Assembly (NCBI GenBank): GCA_019689515.1
Contig: JADGHI010000091.1
Location: forward strand, 1-10,817
Source: Acetobacteraceae bacterium
GTDB taxonomy: Bacteria > Pseudomonadota > Alphaproteobacteria > Acetobacterales > Acetobacteraceae
Direction: 5' to 3'
DNA length: 10,817 bases
Shown: positions 1-5,758 of the stretch, one piece after another
Position numbering within the stretch: position 1 is the stretch's first letter
Layout of the letters: each line of letters begins with the position of its first letter
Notes under the pieces: generated by a model
What the model was told of the DNA's origin: nothing
The model's database searches: none
Seen by the model: only the letters and a program-made list of their open reading frames with translations
Program-made: the position numbers and the translations under genes

Positions 1-345
1 GCGCAGGTCGTCGTCGTCCATCGCCGGCAGGTCGTCGTGCACCAGCGAGTAGGCGTGCACCATCTCGATCGCCGCGGCGACGCGCAGCGCGGCGCTGCGC
101 GCGACGCCGAACTGGCGCGCGCCCTCGAGGACCAGGAAGCCGCGCAGCCGCTTGCCGCCGCCCATCGCGGCGTAGCGCATCGCCTCAAGCAGCCTCGCCT
201 CGTCGCCCTCGGCCGGCGGCAGCAGGGCGTCGAGGGCCTGCTCGATCTCCGCCGCCGCTTCGGCGAGGGCGGCGCGGAGGGCGGTCTGGTCCGCCTCCCC
301 CAGGATCGCGTTCATCGCGCGCAGGTTCCCGCTGCTACTCGACAT
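1..345 (-). CDS. ispA: Farnesyl/geranyl diphosphate synthase, N-terminal part (cut by left edge)
   Basis: This is the N-terminal 115 residues of a short-chain trans-prenyltransferase, which condenses isopentenyl diphosphate with dimethylallyl or geranyl diphosphate to make farnesyl diphosphate for quinones, hopanoids and undecaprenol. Visible are the GGGKRLRG substrate-binding segment (residues 62-69) and the first aspartate-rich motif, HDDLPAMDDDD (103-113), whose Asp104, Asp105 and Asp110 would bind Mg2+ and diphosphate. The family is about 300 residues long, so roughly two thirds lies outside the window. The ATG at 343-345 overlaps the end of xseB by 11 bp. A second in-frame ATG at 313-315 would remove the overlap, and neither has a strong ribosome site. 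The xseB-ispA pair is a familiar bacterial arrangement, usually followed by dxs. The identification is firm; only the exact start is open. Confidence 0.95.
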   Translation of the reverse strand, partial: MSSSSGNLRAMNAILGEADQTALRAALAEAAAEIEQALDALLPPAEGDEARLLEAMRYAAMGGGKRLRGFLVLEGARQFGVARSAALRVAAAIEMVHAYSLVHDDLPAMDDDDLR

Positions 346-607
346 CGCGCAGGGCCGGGCCGGAGGGGCCCTCGACGATCGCCTGCACCTTCTGCTCCGC
401 CTCGGCGAGCTTGCGCTCGCAATGCCGACGCAGCGCGGCGCCGCGCTCATACGCCTCGATCGATTCCTCGAGCCGCCCCTGGCCGGATTCCAACGCCTTC
501 ACGATCGCTTCGAGTTCCGCCAGCGCCTCCTCGAATGAGAGGGCGGCGATGTCCGGCGGGTCCCGCGACGGCGGCGCGGCAGCGGGGCTTGTGGACGACT
601 CCTGCAT
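335..607 (-). CDS. xseB: Exodeoxyribonuclease VII small subunit
   Basis: This 90-residue protein is the small subunit of exonuclease VII, which joins several XseB copies to one XseA and degrades single-stranded DNA from both ends in the cytoplasm. The core, residues 24-74, carries the family signature: FEEALAELE, then an ALESGQG turn, then LEESIEAYERGAAL and a charged helix ending in KLAEAEQKV. It would fold as a two-helix antiparallel coiled coil. About 20 Pro/Ser/Ala-rich residues precede the core and are probably disordered. The ATG at 605-607 is chosen because a GGAG ribosome site lies 6 nt before it and because the longer open frame upstream is low-complexity GC-rich translation. The xseA gene is not in this window. 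The 3' end overlaps the likely ispA start by 11 bp, suggesting translational coupling. Confidence 0.95.
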   Translation of the reverse strand: MQESSTSPAAAPPSRDPPDIAALSFEEALAELEAIVKALESGQGRLEESIEAYERGAALRRHCERKLAEAEQKVQAIVEGPSGPALRDVE

Positions 608-703
608 CCGAATCTCCAGGCTTGGCCGACCAGGATACCGGGATCGCCCCGGCACGGCCAAGGCGCGCGCATAGCGCGGACGGGCCGCCCGGTCATCAGG
701 CGC

Positions 704-741
704 CCTGCCGGCGGGCGGGCCCACGGCGCCGGCGAGGCAGG
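704..741 (-). terminator. Possible bulged hairpin downstream of the deacetylase-like gene
   Basis: In the 145-bp spacer between the deacetylase-like stop codon and xseB, the minus strand can pair CCTGCC (741-736) with GGCAGG (709-704) and GGCG with CGCC inside it, leaving a 5-nt bulge. It begins 11 nt past the stop codon, where a terminator or attenuator would sit. There is no U-run, and in DNA this GC-rich such pairing arises easily by chance, so this is only a weak candidate. The rest of the spacer (608-752) shows no convincing small gene. Confidence 0.2.
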
Positions 742-752
742 ATCCGGCCCCG

Positions 753-1685
753 TCAGGCGCGGAGCAGCGCCCGCACATGCGCGGCGGCGGAGGCTGCCAG
801 CGCGGTGAGGTCGTAGCCGCCCTCGAGCATGGAGACCACGCGCCCGCGGCAATGGCGCTCGGCGATGGCGCAGAGCTCGGCCGTCAGCCAGGCGTAATCC
901 GCCTCGCGCACCCGGAGCTGCGCCAGCGGGTCGCGCGCATGCGCGTCGAAGCCGGCCGAGACGACCACCAGCCCGGGGGCGAAGGCGTCGAGCGCGGGAA
1001 GAATGCGGTCGCGCCAGGCGGCGCGGAAGGCCTCGCCATCCGCGCCCGGTTGCAGGGTGGCGTTGACGACGTTCCCCGCCACGCCCCGCTCGCGCGGATC
1101 GCCGGTGCCGGGATAGAGCGGCCACTGGTGCGAGGAACCGTAGAACAGGGTCTCGTCGGTCTCGGCGACCGCCTGGGTGCCGTTGCCGTGGTGCACGTCG
1201 AAGTCCAGCACCGCCACCCGCTCGACGCCATGCACCGCCTGGGCATGGCGCGCGGCGATGGCGGCATTGGAGAAGAGGCAGAAGCCCATCGGCCGGGCCG
1301 GCTCCGCGTGGTGGCCCGGCGGGCGGACGGCGCAGAAGGCGCGGCGGACCTCGCCCTTCATCACCGCGTCCACCGCGGCGCAGGCGGCGCCGGCGGCGCG
1401 CAGCGCGGCCTCGGCCGAGCCCCAGGACATCAGCGTGTCGCCGTCGAGCGCCACCCGGTCGTCCGGCTCGGGGCGGATGGCGAGGATCGCGTCCACGTAA
1501 TTGCGGGGATGCACGCGGCAGAGCTGCTCGACCGTGGCCTGCGGCGCCTCGCCGCGGATGAGCCCGGCGAATTCCTCGTCGTCGAGCGCGCGCAGGACGG
1601 CGCGCAGTCGGTCCGGGCACTCCGGATGGTAGGGACCGGGGTCGTGGTCGAGGCAGGCGCGGTGGGTCAGCAGCAGCACGCTCAC
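753..1685 (-). CDS. Histone deacetylase family protein (zinc amidohydrolase, class II-like)
   Basis: This 310-residue protein is a complete member of the arginase/deacetylase fold that includes class II histone deacetylases, acetylpolyamine amidohydrolases and AcuC. The hallmarks are in order: an N-terminal HPECPDRL segment (20-27); RPPGHHA (121-127) with the paired catalytic histidines 125 and 126; DFDVHHGNGT (161-170) with zinc ligands Asp163 and His165; SAGFDAH (243-249) with the third ligand Asp247; and LEGGY (287-291) with the active-site tyrosine. It should remove acyl groups from an amine; the bacterial substrate (acetyl-lysine protein, polyamine or other) cannot be read from the sequence. 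The start is GTG at 1683-1685, in a GTGA overlap with the upstream TusA-like gene, giving the usual family length. Its place before xseB and ispA is common in alphaproteobacteria, with no obvious functional link. Confidence 0.93.
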   Translation of the reverse strand: MSVLLLTHRACLDHDPGPYHPECPDRLRAVLRALDDEEFAGLIRGEAPQATVEQLCRVHPRNYVDAILAIRPEPDDRVALDGDTLMSWGSAEAALRAAGAACAAVDAVMKGEVRRAFCAVRPPGHHAEPARPMGFCLFSNAAIAARHAQAVHGVERVAVLDFDVHHGNGTQAVAETDETLFYGSSHQWPLYPGTGDPRERGVAGNVVNATLQPGADGEAFRAAWRDRILPALDAFAPGLVVVSAGFDAHARDPLAQLRVREADYAWLTAELCAIAERHCRGRVVSMLEGGYDLTALAASAAAHVRALLRA

Positions 1686-1957
1686 GGCGGCGGTCCCGAG
1701 GAGGACGGGGCGGGCGGGGGCGCGTCCTCGCCGCGCCGGCGCAGGGTGAAGCGATAGACGCCCCCGGCATCCTCGCTGAACGCGACCAGGGCGTGGCCGG
1801 TCTCCCGGCAGAAGGCCTGGAAGTCCTTCACGCTGGCGGGATCGGTGGCGAGCACGGTGAGGCGCGCCCCAGGCGCGAGGCCGCGCAGCGCCTTGTTCGC
1901 CTTGAGCACGGGCAGCGGGCAGGTGAGGCCACGCACATCGAGAAGGGTCTCGGACAT
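1682..1957 (-). CDS. TusA/SirA-family sulfur-carrier protein
   Basis: This 91-residue protein has the TusA fold signature at its N-terminus: LDVRGLTCPLPVLKANKAL (6-24), with the CPxP motif at 13-16, where Cys13 would carry the persulfide. It continues with LATDPASVKDFQAFCRETGH (36-55), the usual second half of the domain. E. coli TusA relays sulfur to tRNA 2-thiouridine synthesis, while other family members serve molybdenum-cofactor or sulfur-oxidation pathways; nothing here says which applies. The last 18 or so residues are a Pro/Ser/Gly-rich tail lacking in the minimal family domain. The ATG at 1955-1957 is preceded by GGAG at about 8 nt. The gene's stop codon overlaps the GTG start of the deacetylase-like gene, so the two are probably cotranscribed and translationally coupled. 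Confidence 0.85.
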   Translation of the reverse strand: MSETLLDVRGLTCPLPVLKANKALRGLAPGARLTVLATDPASVKDFQAFCRETGHALVAFSEDAGGVYRFTLRRRGEDAPPPAPSSSGPPP

Positions 1958-2117
1958 GGGGCCGACTCCACCACCCGGGCCGGGCGGCGTCCAGGGGTGG
2001 GACGGTGTCCCTGGCCGGCCAGGGCAGACGACCGGGCGGGCCGGCCGGGGCGCCCCCGGACCGCGGAACACGGCGGCGGCACTTGCCCCGGCCCGCCGCG
2101 ATCCGCACCTTGCGGCC
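1958..2117. promoter_or_regulatory. Divergent spacer with a perfect 16-bp palindrome at 2009-2024
   Basis: This 160-bp spacer separates the minus-strand TusA-like/deacetylase unit from the plus-strand sugar-kinase unit and should hold both promoters. Positions 2009-2024 read CCCTGGCCGGCCAGGG, a perfect palindrome centred about 52 bp from the tusA-like start and 101 bp from the kinase start. A dimeric repressor or activator could bind there, and sugar-kinase genes are often controlled in this way. The core GGCCGGCC is cheap in such GC-rich DNA, so the operator role is only an inference. I could not assign convincing -35/-10 boxes for either direction. Confidence 0.35.
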
Positions 2118-3032
2118 ATGCAGCGCTTCCGAATCGGCATCGACCTGGGCGGCACCAAGACCGAAATCGCGGTCCTCGGCACGGCGGGCGAGGTCCTGCT
2201 GCGCCGTCGCGAGCCGACCCCGAAGACCTACGAAGGCGTGATCGAACGCATCGGGGCCATGGTCGAGGCGGCGGAACGCGAGCTCGGCGCCGCGCCGGGC
2301 GAGGCGAGCGTCGGCATCGGCATCCCGGGCAGCCTCAGCCCGGCGACCGGGCTGGTGCGCAACGCCAACACCGTCGCGCTGAACGGCAAGCCCCTGGCCG
2401 AGGACCTGACAGCACGCCTGGGCCGTCCGCTGCGCTTCTCGAACGACGCCAATTGCATGGCCATGAGCGAGGCGGCGGACGGCGCGGGGGCAGGCTACGG
2501 GACGGTGTTCGCGGTCATCCTGGGCACCGGCGTGGGCGGCGGGATCGTGGTGAACGGGCGGCTGCTGGACGGCCCGAACCGTGTGGCCGGCGAATGGGGC
2601 CACACCCCCCTGCCCTGGATGACGCCCGAGGAATTCCCGGGCCGCCGCTGCTGGTGCGGGCGGCTCGGCTGCATCGAGACCTTCGTCAGCGGCCCGGCCC
2701 TGGCGGCGGAAGCCTACGGCCCCGGCGCGCGGGACGCGACCGGGGTGCCCGCCCGCGCGGCGGCCGGCGACGAGCGGGCGATCGCGGCGCTGGAGCGGCA
2801 CGCGGACCGGCTGGCGCGGGCGCTCGCCGGGATCGTCAACATCCTCGACCCGGACGTGATCGTGCTCGCCGGCGGGCTGTCCAACATGCCGCATCTCTAC
2901 GAGCGGCTGCCGGCGCTGATGGCACCACATGTCTTCGGCGATGTGGCGCGCACCCCGGTGCTACGGGCGCGGCATGGCGATTCCAGCGGCGTGTTCGGGG
3001 CGGCGCGGCTGTGGGACGCCGCCAACGCGTGA
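2118..3032 (+). CDS. ROK-family sugar kinase, Mak-like (fructokinase/hexokinase)
   Basis: This 304-residue ROK kinase phosphorylates a free hexose with ATP in the cytoplasm. The ATP-binding motif IGIDLGGTKTE lies at 6-16, the catalytic aspartate is Asp110 in SNDANCMA, and the phosphate-binding GTGVGGG is at 136-142. The ROK zinc module is complete: His162 in GEWGHTPLPW, then Cys178, Cys180 and Cys185 in CWCGRLGCIE. The C-terminal segment ILDPDVIVLAGGLSN (242-256) and the ending HGDSSGVFGAARLW match my memory of E. coli Mak (mannose/fructose kinase) closely, so fructose or mannose is the favoured substrate; N-acetylglucosamine is the main alternative. The ATG at 2118 is chosen because the family motif starts six residues later; the longer open frame upstream is GC-rich filler. 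Its stop overlaps the GTG of the next gene. Confidence 0.92.
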   Translation: MQRFRIGIDLGGTKTEIAVLGTAGEVLLRRREPTPKTYEGVIERIGAMVEAAERELGAAPGEASVGIGIPGSLSPATGLVRNANTVALNGKPLAEDLTARLGRPLRFSNDANCMAMSEAADGAGAGYGTVFAVILGTGVGGGIVVNGRLLDGPNRVAGEWGHTPLPWMTPEEFPGRRCWCGRLGCIETFVSGPALAAEAYGPGARDATGVPARAAAGDERAIAALERHADRLARALAGIVNILDPDVIVLAGGLSNMPHLYERLPALMAPHVFGDVARTPVLRARHGDSSGVFGAARLWDAANA

Positions 3033-3439
3033 CCGCCACGCGCGCCGGCCTGCGCGCGGGTTTCGCCTACGGCGCGCTCGCCTTCCTGGCGGGCGCGGCG
3101 CTGGGGCCGGTGCGGGAGCTGGCGCTCGCGCCGCGGATCGGCGGCATGGCGGCCGCGCTGGCTGAGGCGGTGGCGATGGGCGCGCTGCTCTGGTTCGCCG
3201 CGCGCTTTGCCCTGGCGCGCCTCCTGGCGGACGGGGCGGGCTGGCGGCCGCGCGCGGCCATGGCGACGACCGGGCTGGCGGTGGTGGTGGCCGCGGAGGC
3301 GACGCTCGGCGCAGTCTTCGCCGCCTCGGGCCTCGCCACGCAGCGGGCGCCGCGCTCGGCGGCGGAACAGGCGGTGGGGCTGGCGCTGCTCGCCTGGCTG
3401 GTGGCGCTGCCCTTCCTCCTGCGGCGGGGCGCCGGGTGA
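3029..3439 (+). CDS. Small integral membrane protein, about four transmembrane segments
   Basis: This 136-residue hydrophobic protein is one I do not recognise as a named family. Four likely membrane helices fall at about residues 11-27, 39-63, 77-101 and 113-132, joined by short loops, some with arginines (RWEP-free, Arg/Ala-rich). The composition is mostly Ala, Leu, Gly and Val, and no catalytic motif or signal-peptide cleavage site is evident. The GTG at 3029-3031 forms a GTGA overlap with the sugar-kinase stop, and its own stop shares bases with the DinB start, so it is the middle gene of a tightly coupled trio. That coupling and the sustained hydrophobic pattern support a real gene. Its function is unknown, and the location gives no strong clue because its neighbours have unrelated roles. 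Confidence 0.7.
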   Translation: MTATRAGLRAGFAYGALAFLAGAALGPVRELALAPRIGGMAAALAEAVAMGALLWFAARFALARLLADGAGWRPRAAMATTGLAVVVAAEATLGAVFAASGLATQRAPRSAAEQAVGLALLAWLVALPFLLRRGAG

Positions 3440-4695
3440 TGCCGGCACTGTGCCGCGACTGCCTGCGCGTCTTCGAGCAGGACCGCACCGCCTGCCCCTG
3501 CGGCTCGCGCCGTCTGGTGCGGCACGAGGAGCTGCTGCGCCTGACGGTGGCGCATGTGGACTGCGATGCCTTCTACGCCTCGATCGAGAAGCGCGACCGG
3601 CCGGAGCTGCTGACCAGGCCGGTGATCGTGGGCGGGATGAAGCGCGGCGTGGGCGCGGCCTGCTGCTATGTCGCGCCCCCCCGCGGGGGGCGCTCCGCCA
3701 TGCCGATGTTCCAGGCCCTGCGGGCCTGCCCGGACGCGGTGGTGATCCCCCCCGACATGGCGAAATACGCCGCCGAGGGCCGGCGCATCCGCGCGCTGAT
3801 GGAAGCGCTGACGCCACTCGTCCAGCCGCTCTCGATCGACGAGGCGGTGATGGATCTCGCAGGGACGGAAGCGTTGCACGGCGCGCCGCCCGCCGTGGTG
3901 CTGGCGCGCTTCGCGCAGCGGGTGGAGCGCGAGGTGGGGGTGACGGTCTCGATCGGCCTCGCACCGAACCGGCTGCTCGCCAAGATCGCGGCGGAGCGGG
4001 ACAAGCCGCGCGGCTTCGCGGTGATCGGCGCGGCGGAGGCCGCGGCGCTGCTGGCGCCGGAGCCGGTGACGCTGCTGCCCGGCGTCGGCCCGGTGCTGGC
4101 CCGGCGGCTGGCGGCGGCGGGGGTGACGCGGCTCGGCCAGTTGCAGGCGCTGTCGGAGAAGGAGGCGCTGGCGCGCTTCGGCGAGGACGGGCACAGCCTG
4201 GTGGCGCGCGCCCGCGGCGAGGACCCGCGGCCGGTGCGCCCGGAGCGCGAGACCAAGAGCGTCAGCGCGGAGACCACCTTCGAGACCGATCTGCGGGACG
4301 TCGCGGATCTGGAGCGGCCGCTCTGGCGGATGTGCGAGAAGCTCGCGCGCCGGCTGAAGGAGAAGGATCTCGCCGCCGGCGGCGTGGTGCTGAAGCTCAA
4401 GACCGCGAGCTTCACGCTGCGCACGCGCCACGCGCGCCTGGCGGTGCCGACGCGCCTGCCGGAGACGCTGTTCGCCGCGGCCCGGCCACTGCTGGCGAAG
4501 GAAGCTGACGGCACGGCCTTCCGCCTGATCGGCATCGGTGCCCAGCCGCTCGCCCCGGCGGCGGAGGCGGACCGCGGCGACCTGGCGGACCCGGACGCAC
4601 CGAAGCGCGCGGCACGCTGGGCGGCGGTGGAGGCGCTGCGCGCGAAATTCGGCGAGAACGCGGTGATGCGCGGCCGCGGGCTGCAGCTGCGCTAG
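3439..4695 (+). CDS. dinB: DNA polymerase IV-like Y-family polymerase with N-terminal zinc-ribbon-like segment
   Basis: This 418-residue protein resembles translesion DNA polymerase IV, which copies past damaged bases. An N-terminal cysteine cluster (Cys5, Cys8, Cys19, Cys21) precedes the polymerase, as in many alphaproteobacterial DinB proteins, but the second pair is CxC rather than CxxC. Catalytic residues are present: Asp41 in VDCDAFYASIE (40-50) and Asp134-Glu135 in LSIDEA. The KP-G element (189-192), the helix-hairpin-helix LPGVGPVLARRL (213-224) and the little-finger ETKSVSAETTF (271-281) follow in order. Several conserved places diverge: the usual YxxR nucleotide-binding motif reads YVAP (77-80), DEAFLDL reads DEAVMDL, and the usual NKFLAK reads NRLLAK. 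The ATG at 3439 shares bases with the upstream stop (TGATG); a GTG directly before it is an equal alternative. A functional polymerase is likely but not certain. Confidence 0.88.
   Translation: MPALCRDCLRVFEQDRTACPCGSRRLVRHEELLRLTVAHVDCDAFYASIEKRDRPELLTRPVIVGGMKRGVGAACCYVAPPRGGRSAMPMFQALRACPDAVVIPPDMAKYAAEGRRIRALMEALTPLVQPLSIDEAVMDLAGTEALHGAPPAVVLARFAQRVEREVGVTVSIGLAPNRLLAKIAAERDKPRGFAVIGAAEAAALLAPEPVTLLPGVGPVLARRLAAAGVTRLGQLQALSEKEALARFGEDGHSLVARARGEDPRPVRPERETKSVSAETTFETDLRDVADLERPLWRMCEKLARRLKEKDLAAGGVVLKLKTASFTLRTRHARLAVPTRLPETLFAAARPLLAKEADGTAFRLIGIGAQPLAPAAEADRGDLADPDAPKRAARWAAVEALRAKFGENAVMRGRGLQLR
3673..3693. repeat. Perfect GC hairpin inside dinB
   Basis: Two 9-bp arms, GCGCCCCCC (3673-3681) and GGGGGGCGC (3685-3693), flank a 3-nt loop. 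The element encodes residues 79-85 of the DinB-like protein (A-P-P-R-G-G-R), exactly where the family normally has the arginine that contacts the incoming nucleotide. It contains the homopolymers C7 and G6. It may be genuine sequence, or a place prone to replication or sequencing error; the reading frame stays open through it. Confidence 0.8.
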
Positions 4696-4703
4696 AGGGG
4701 GGG

Positions 4704-4763
4704 CGCTCGCCGGAGATTGGAACGACCGACGGAACCGGACCATGGTCGCCGCTCCGGCGAGCG
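4704..4763. terminator. Inverted repeat between convergent dinB and aldolase genes
   Basis: Perfect 12-bp arms CGCTCGCCGGAG (4704-4715) and CTCCGGCGAGCG (4752-4763) enclose 36 nt, which themselves contain the 10-bp palindrome GACCATGGTC (4738-4747). The repeat begins 8 bp past the dinB stop and ends 25 bp before the aldolase stop, where a bidirectional terminator would be placed. There is no T-run on either side and the loop is long for an intrinsic terminator, so the role is an inference; the repeat itself is plain in the sequence. Confidence 0.45.
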
Positions 4764-4782
4764 GGCGGTCATGGCCCGGGCA

Positions 4783-4797
4783 GGCGGCTCAGCCGCC
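4783..4797 (-). repeat. Small hairpin holding the aldolase stop codon in its loop
   Basis: On the minus strand the sequence reads GGCGGC-TGA-GCCGCC, with 6-bp perfect arms and the TGA stop codon of the aldolase as the loop (the outer TGA bases can also pair as T-A). Glycine codons GGC GGC precede the stop. It could contribute to 3'-end formation of the aldolase mRNA, but it is short and may be chance in this GC-rich DNA. Confidence 0.35.
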
Positions 4798-5553
4798 CCG
4801 TGCCTCCTTCACCGCCGCCTTGGCCGCGTTCACCATCAGCGCGACGTCGTTGGCGATAGTCACCAGCTTGAAGCCCATCTTGATCATGCGGTGCGCATAG
4901 GCCGCCGTGCCGTTGTGCAGCCCCGCGGCGATGCCGCGCTTCGAGGTCTCCTTCAGCAGCCGCTCGTAGATGCGCAGGATCTCCGGCTCCTCGCGGTCCA
5001 GCTTCGGCGCCAGGCCGAGCGACAGGCCGAGATCCGAAGGGCCGACATAGATCGCGTCAATGCCCGGCACGTCCAGGATCGCCTCCAGGTTGTCGAGCGC
5101 CTGCTGCGTCTCGATCATCGGGATGACGAGGACCTCGTCGTTGGCGGTGGCCTGATAGCTGCCGGCCTCGCCATAGAGGGCGGCGCGGATCGGGCCGTTG
5201 CTGCGCGTGCCCTGGGGCGGGTACTTGCAGTACTGCACCAGGGCGCGCGCCTCCGCCTCGGTGTTGACCATCGGGCAGATCACGCCGTAGGCGCCGGCGT
5301 CCAGCACCTTGCCGATGATGCCGGGCTCGTTCCAGGGCACGCGCACCATCGGCACCAGTCCGGGGACGCGCTGCATGCCCTGGAAGCAGGCGACGCAGGA
5401 GAGGTAGTCCTGCACGCCGTGCTGCATGTCCACGGTCACGCTGTCCCAGCCGGCCTGGGCGTACATCTCCGCGCTGAAAGCGCTGGGGATGGCAAGCCAC
5501 CCGTTGACCACGGCCTTGCCGGCCTTCCAGGCTTCCTTGACCTTGTTCGGCAT
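4789..5553 (-). CDS. HpcH/HpaI-family class II pyruvate-dependent aldolase
   Basis: This 254-residue protein is a TIM-barrel aldolase of the HpcH/HpaI family, which reversibly cleaves 2-keto-3-deoxy or 4-hydroxy-2-oxo acids into pyruvate and an aldehyde using a divalent metal. The family residues are in place: VDMQHG (41-46) with catalytic His45, Arg71 in VRVPWNEP, YPPQGTRS (111-118), metal ligands Glu148 in IPMIETQQALDN and Asp174 in VGPSDLGLS. Length matches the family. The closest known functions are 4-hydroxy-2-oxoheptanedioate aldolase and 2-keto-3-deoxy-rhamnonate aldolase; the physiological substrate cannot be decided because the gene stands alone, with no aromatic or sugar-acid pathway genes beside it. 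The ATG at 5551-5553 has a GGGGGA ribosome site about 5 nt upstream. The gene converges on dinB and is divergent from panC. Confidence 0.92.
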   Translation of the reverse strand: MPNKVKEAWKAGKAVVNGWLAIPSAFSAEMYAQAGWDSVTVDMQHGVQDYLSCVACFQGMQRVPGLVPMVRVPWNEPGIIGKVLDAGAYGVICPMVNTEAEARALVQYCKYPPQGTRSNGPIRAALYGEAGSYQATANDEVLVIPMIETQQALDNLEAILDVPGIDAIYVGPSDLGLSLGLAPKLDREEPEILRIYERLLKETSKRGIAAGLHNGTAAYAHRMIKMGFKLVTIANDVALMVNAAKAAVKEARGG

Positions 5554-5758
5554 CGCATCCCCCGAAGGTGCCAGTCGGCTGCGACGCTAGAGCATGACCG
5601 CCCCGGGTTGCAAAGCCCGAGCCGAAACGGCCGCCTATGATCCGGTCCGGTCACGGCGCGATCCGCGCGACCGTAGGTCGGCCGGCCGGCCCTGGGCGCC
5701 TTGCCGATGCGGGTTGGACCGGGAATCTACCCCTGCTCGGCAGGGGTGACGGCTCATC
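5554..5758. promoter_or_regulatory. Divergent spacer between aldolase and panC
   Basis: This 205-bp spacer must carry promoters in both directions. Toward panC, TATGAT at 5636-5641 is the best -10-like hexamer, but no good -35 lies at the right distance (TTGCAA at 5608-5613 is 22 bp away). Toward the aldolase, the same self-complementary TTGCAA could act as -35, with TCTAGC (5591-5586) 16 bp on as a poor -10. GGCCGGCCGGCC (5680-5691) is a 12-bp palindrome of low information content. No small gene is evident. These promoter guesses are weak. Confidence 0.3.
5729..5747 (+). promoter_or_regulatory. Leader hairpin covering the probable panC ribosome site
   Basis: ACCCCTGC (5729-5736) and GCAGGGGT (5740-5747) form a perfect 8-bp stem with a 3-nt TCG loop; in RNA a U-G pair (5728/5748) extends it. 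The 3' arm contains AGGGG, the only plausible Shine-Dalgarno sequence before panC, ending 12 nt before the ATG at 5759. The fold could therefore hinder initiation or change spacing, giving translational control. It does not match a riboswitch I can name. The structure is seen directly; the regulatory role is inferred. Confidence 0.45.

Noticed and set aside
37..816. Plus-strand frame opposite ispA and xseB
   Set aside because: Both minus-strand genes have firm family motifs, and the plus-strand translation is Arg/Ala/Pro filler.
1686..2930. N-terminal extension of the deacetylase-like frame over the TusA-like gene and sugar kinase
   Set aside because: Recognisable deacetylase sequence begins at the GTG at 1685; upstream of it the frame lies in the wrong phase over two other real genes and gives low-complexity residues, so this is not a fusion protein.
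3067..4743. Long open frame on the minus strand across dinB
   Set aside because: It is antisense to a clear polymerase gene, and the translation is Arg/Ala/His-rich low-complexity sequence with no domain. Long antisense frames are expected at this GC content.
5680..5691. GGCCGGCCGGCC palindrome in the panC spacer
   Set aside because: It is a simple alternating GG/CC run that is common in such DNA; nothing else marks it as an operator.
5700..5758. A known pantothenate-related riboswitch or pan motif before panC
   Set aside because: Only one short stem with a triloop is visible; I cannot see the bulged-adenine pattern expected for the described pan motif.
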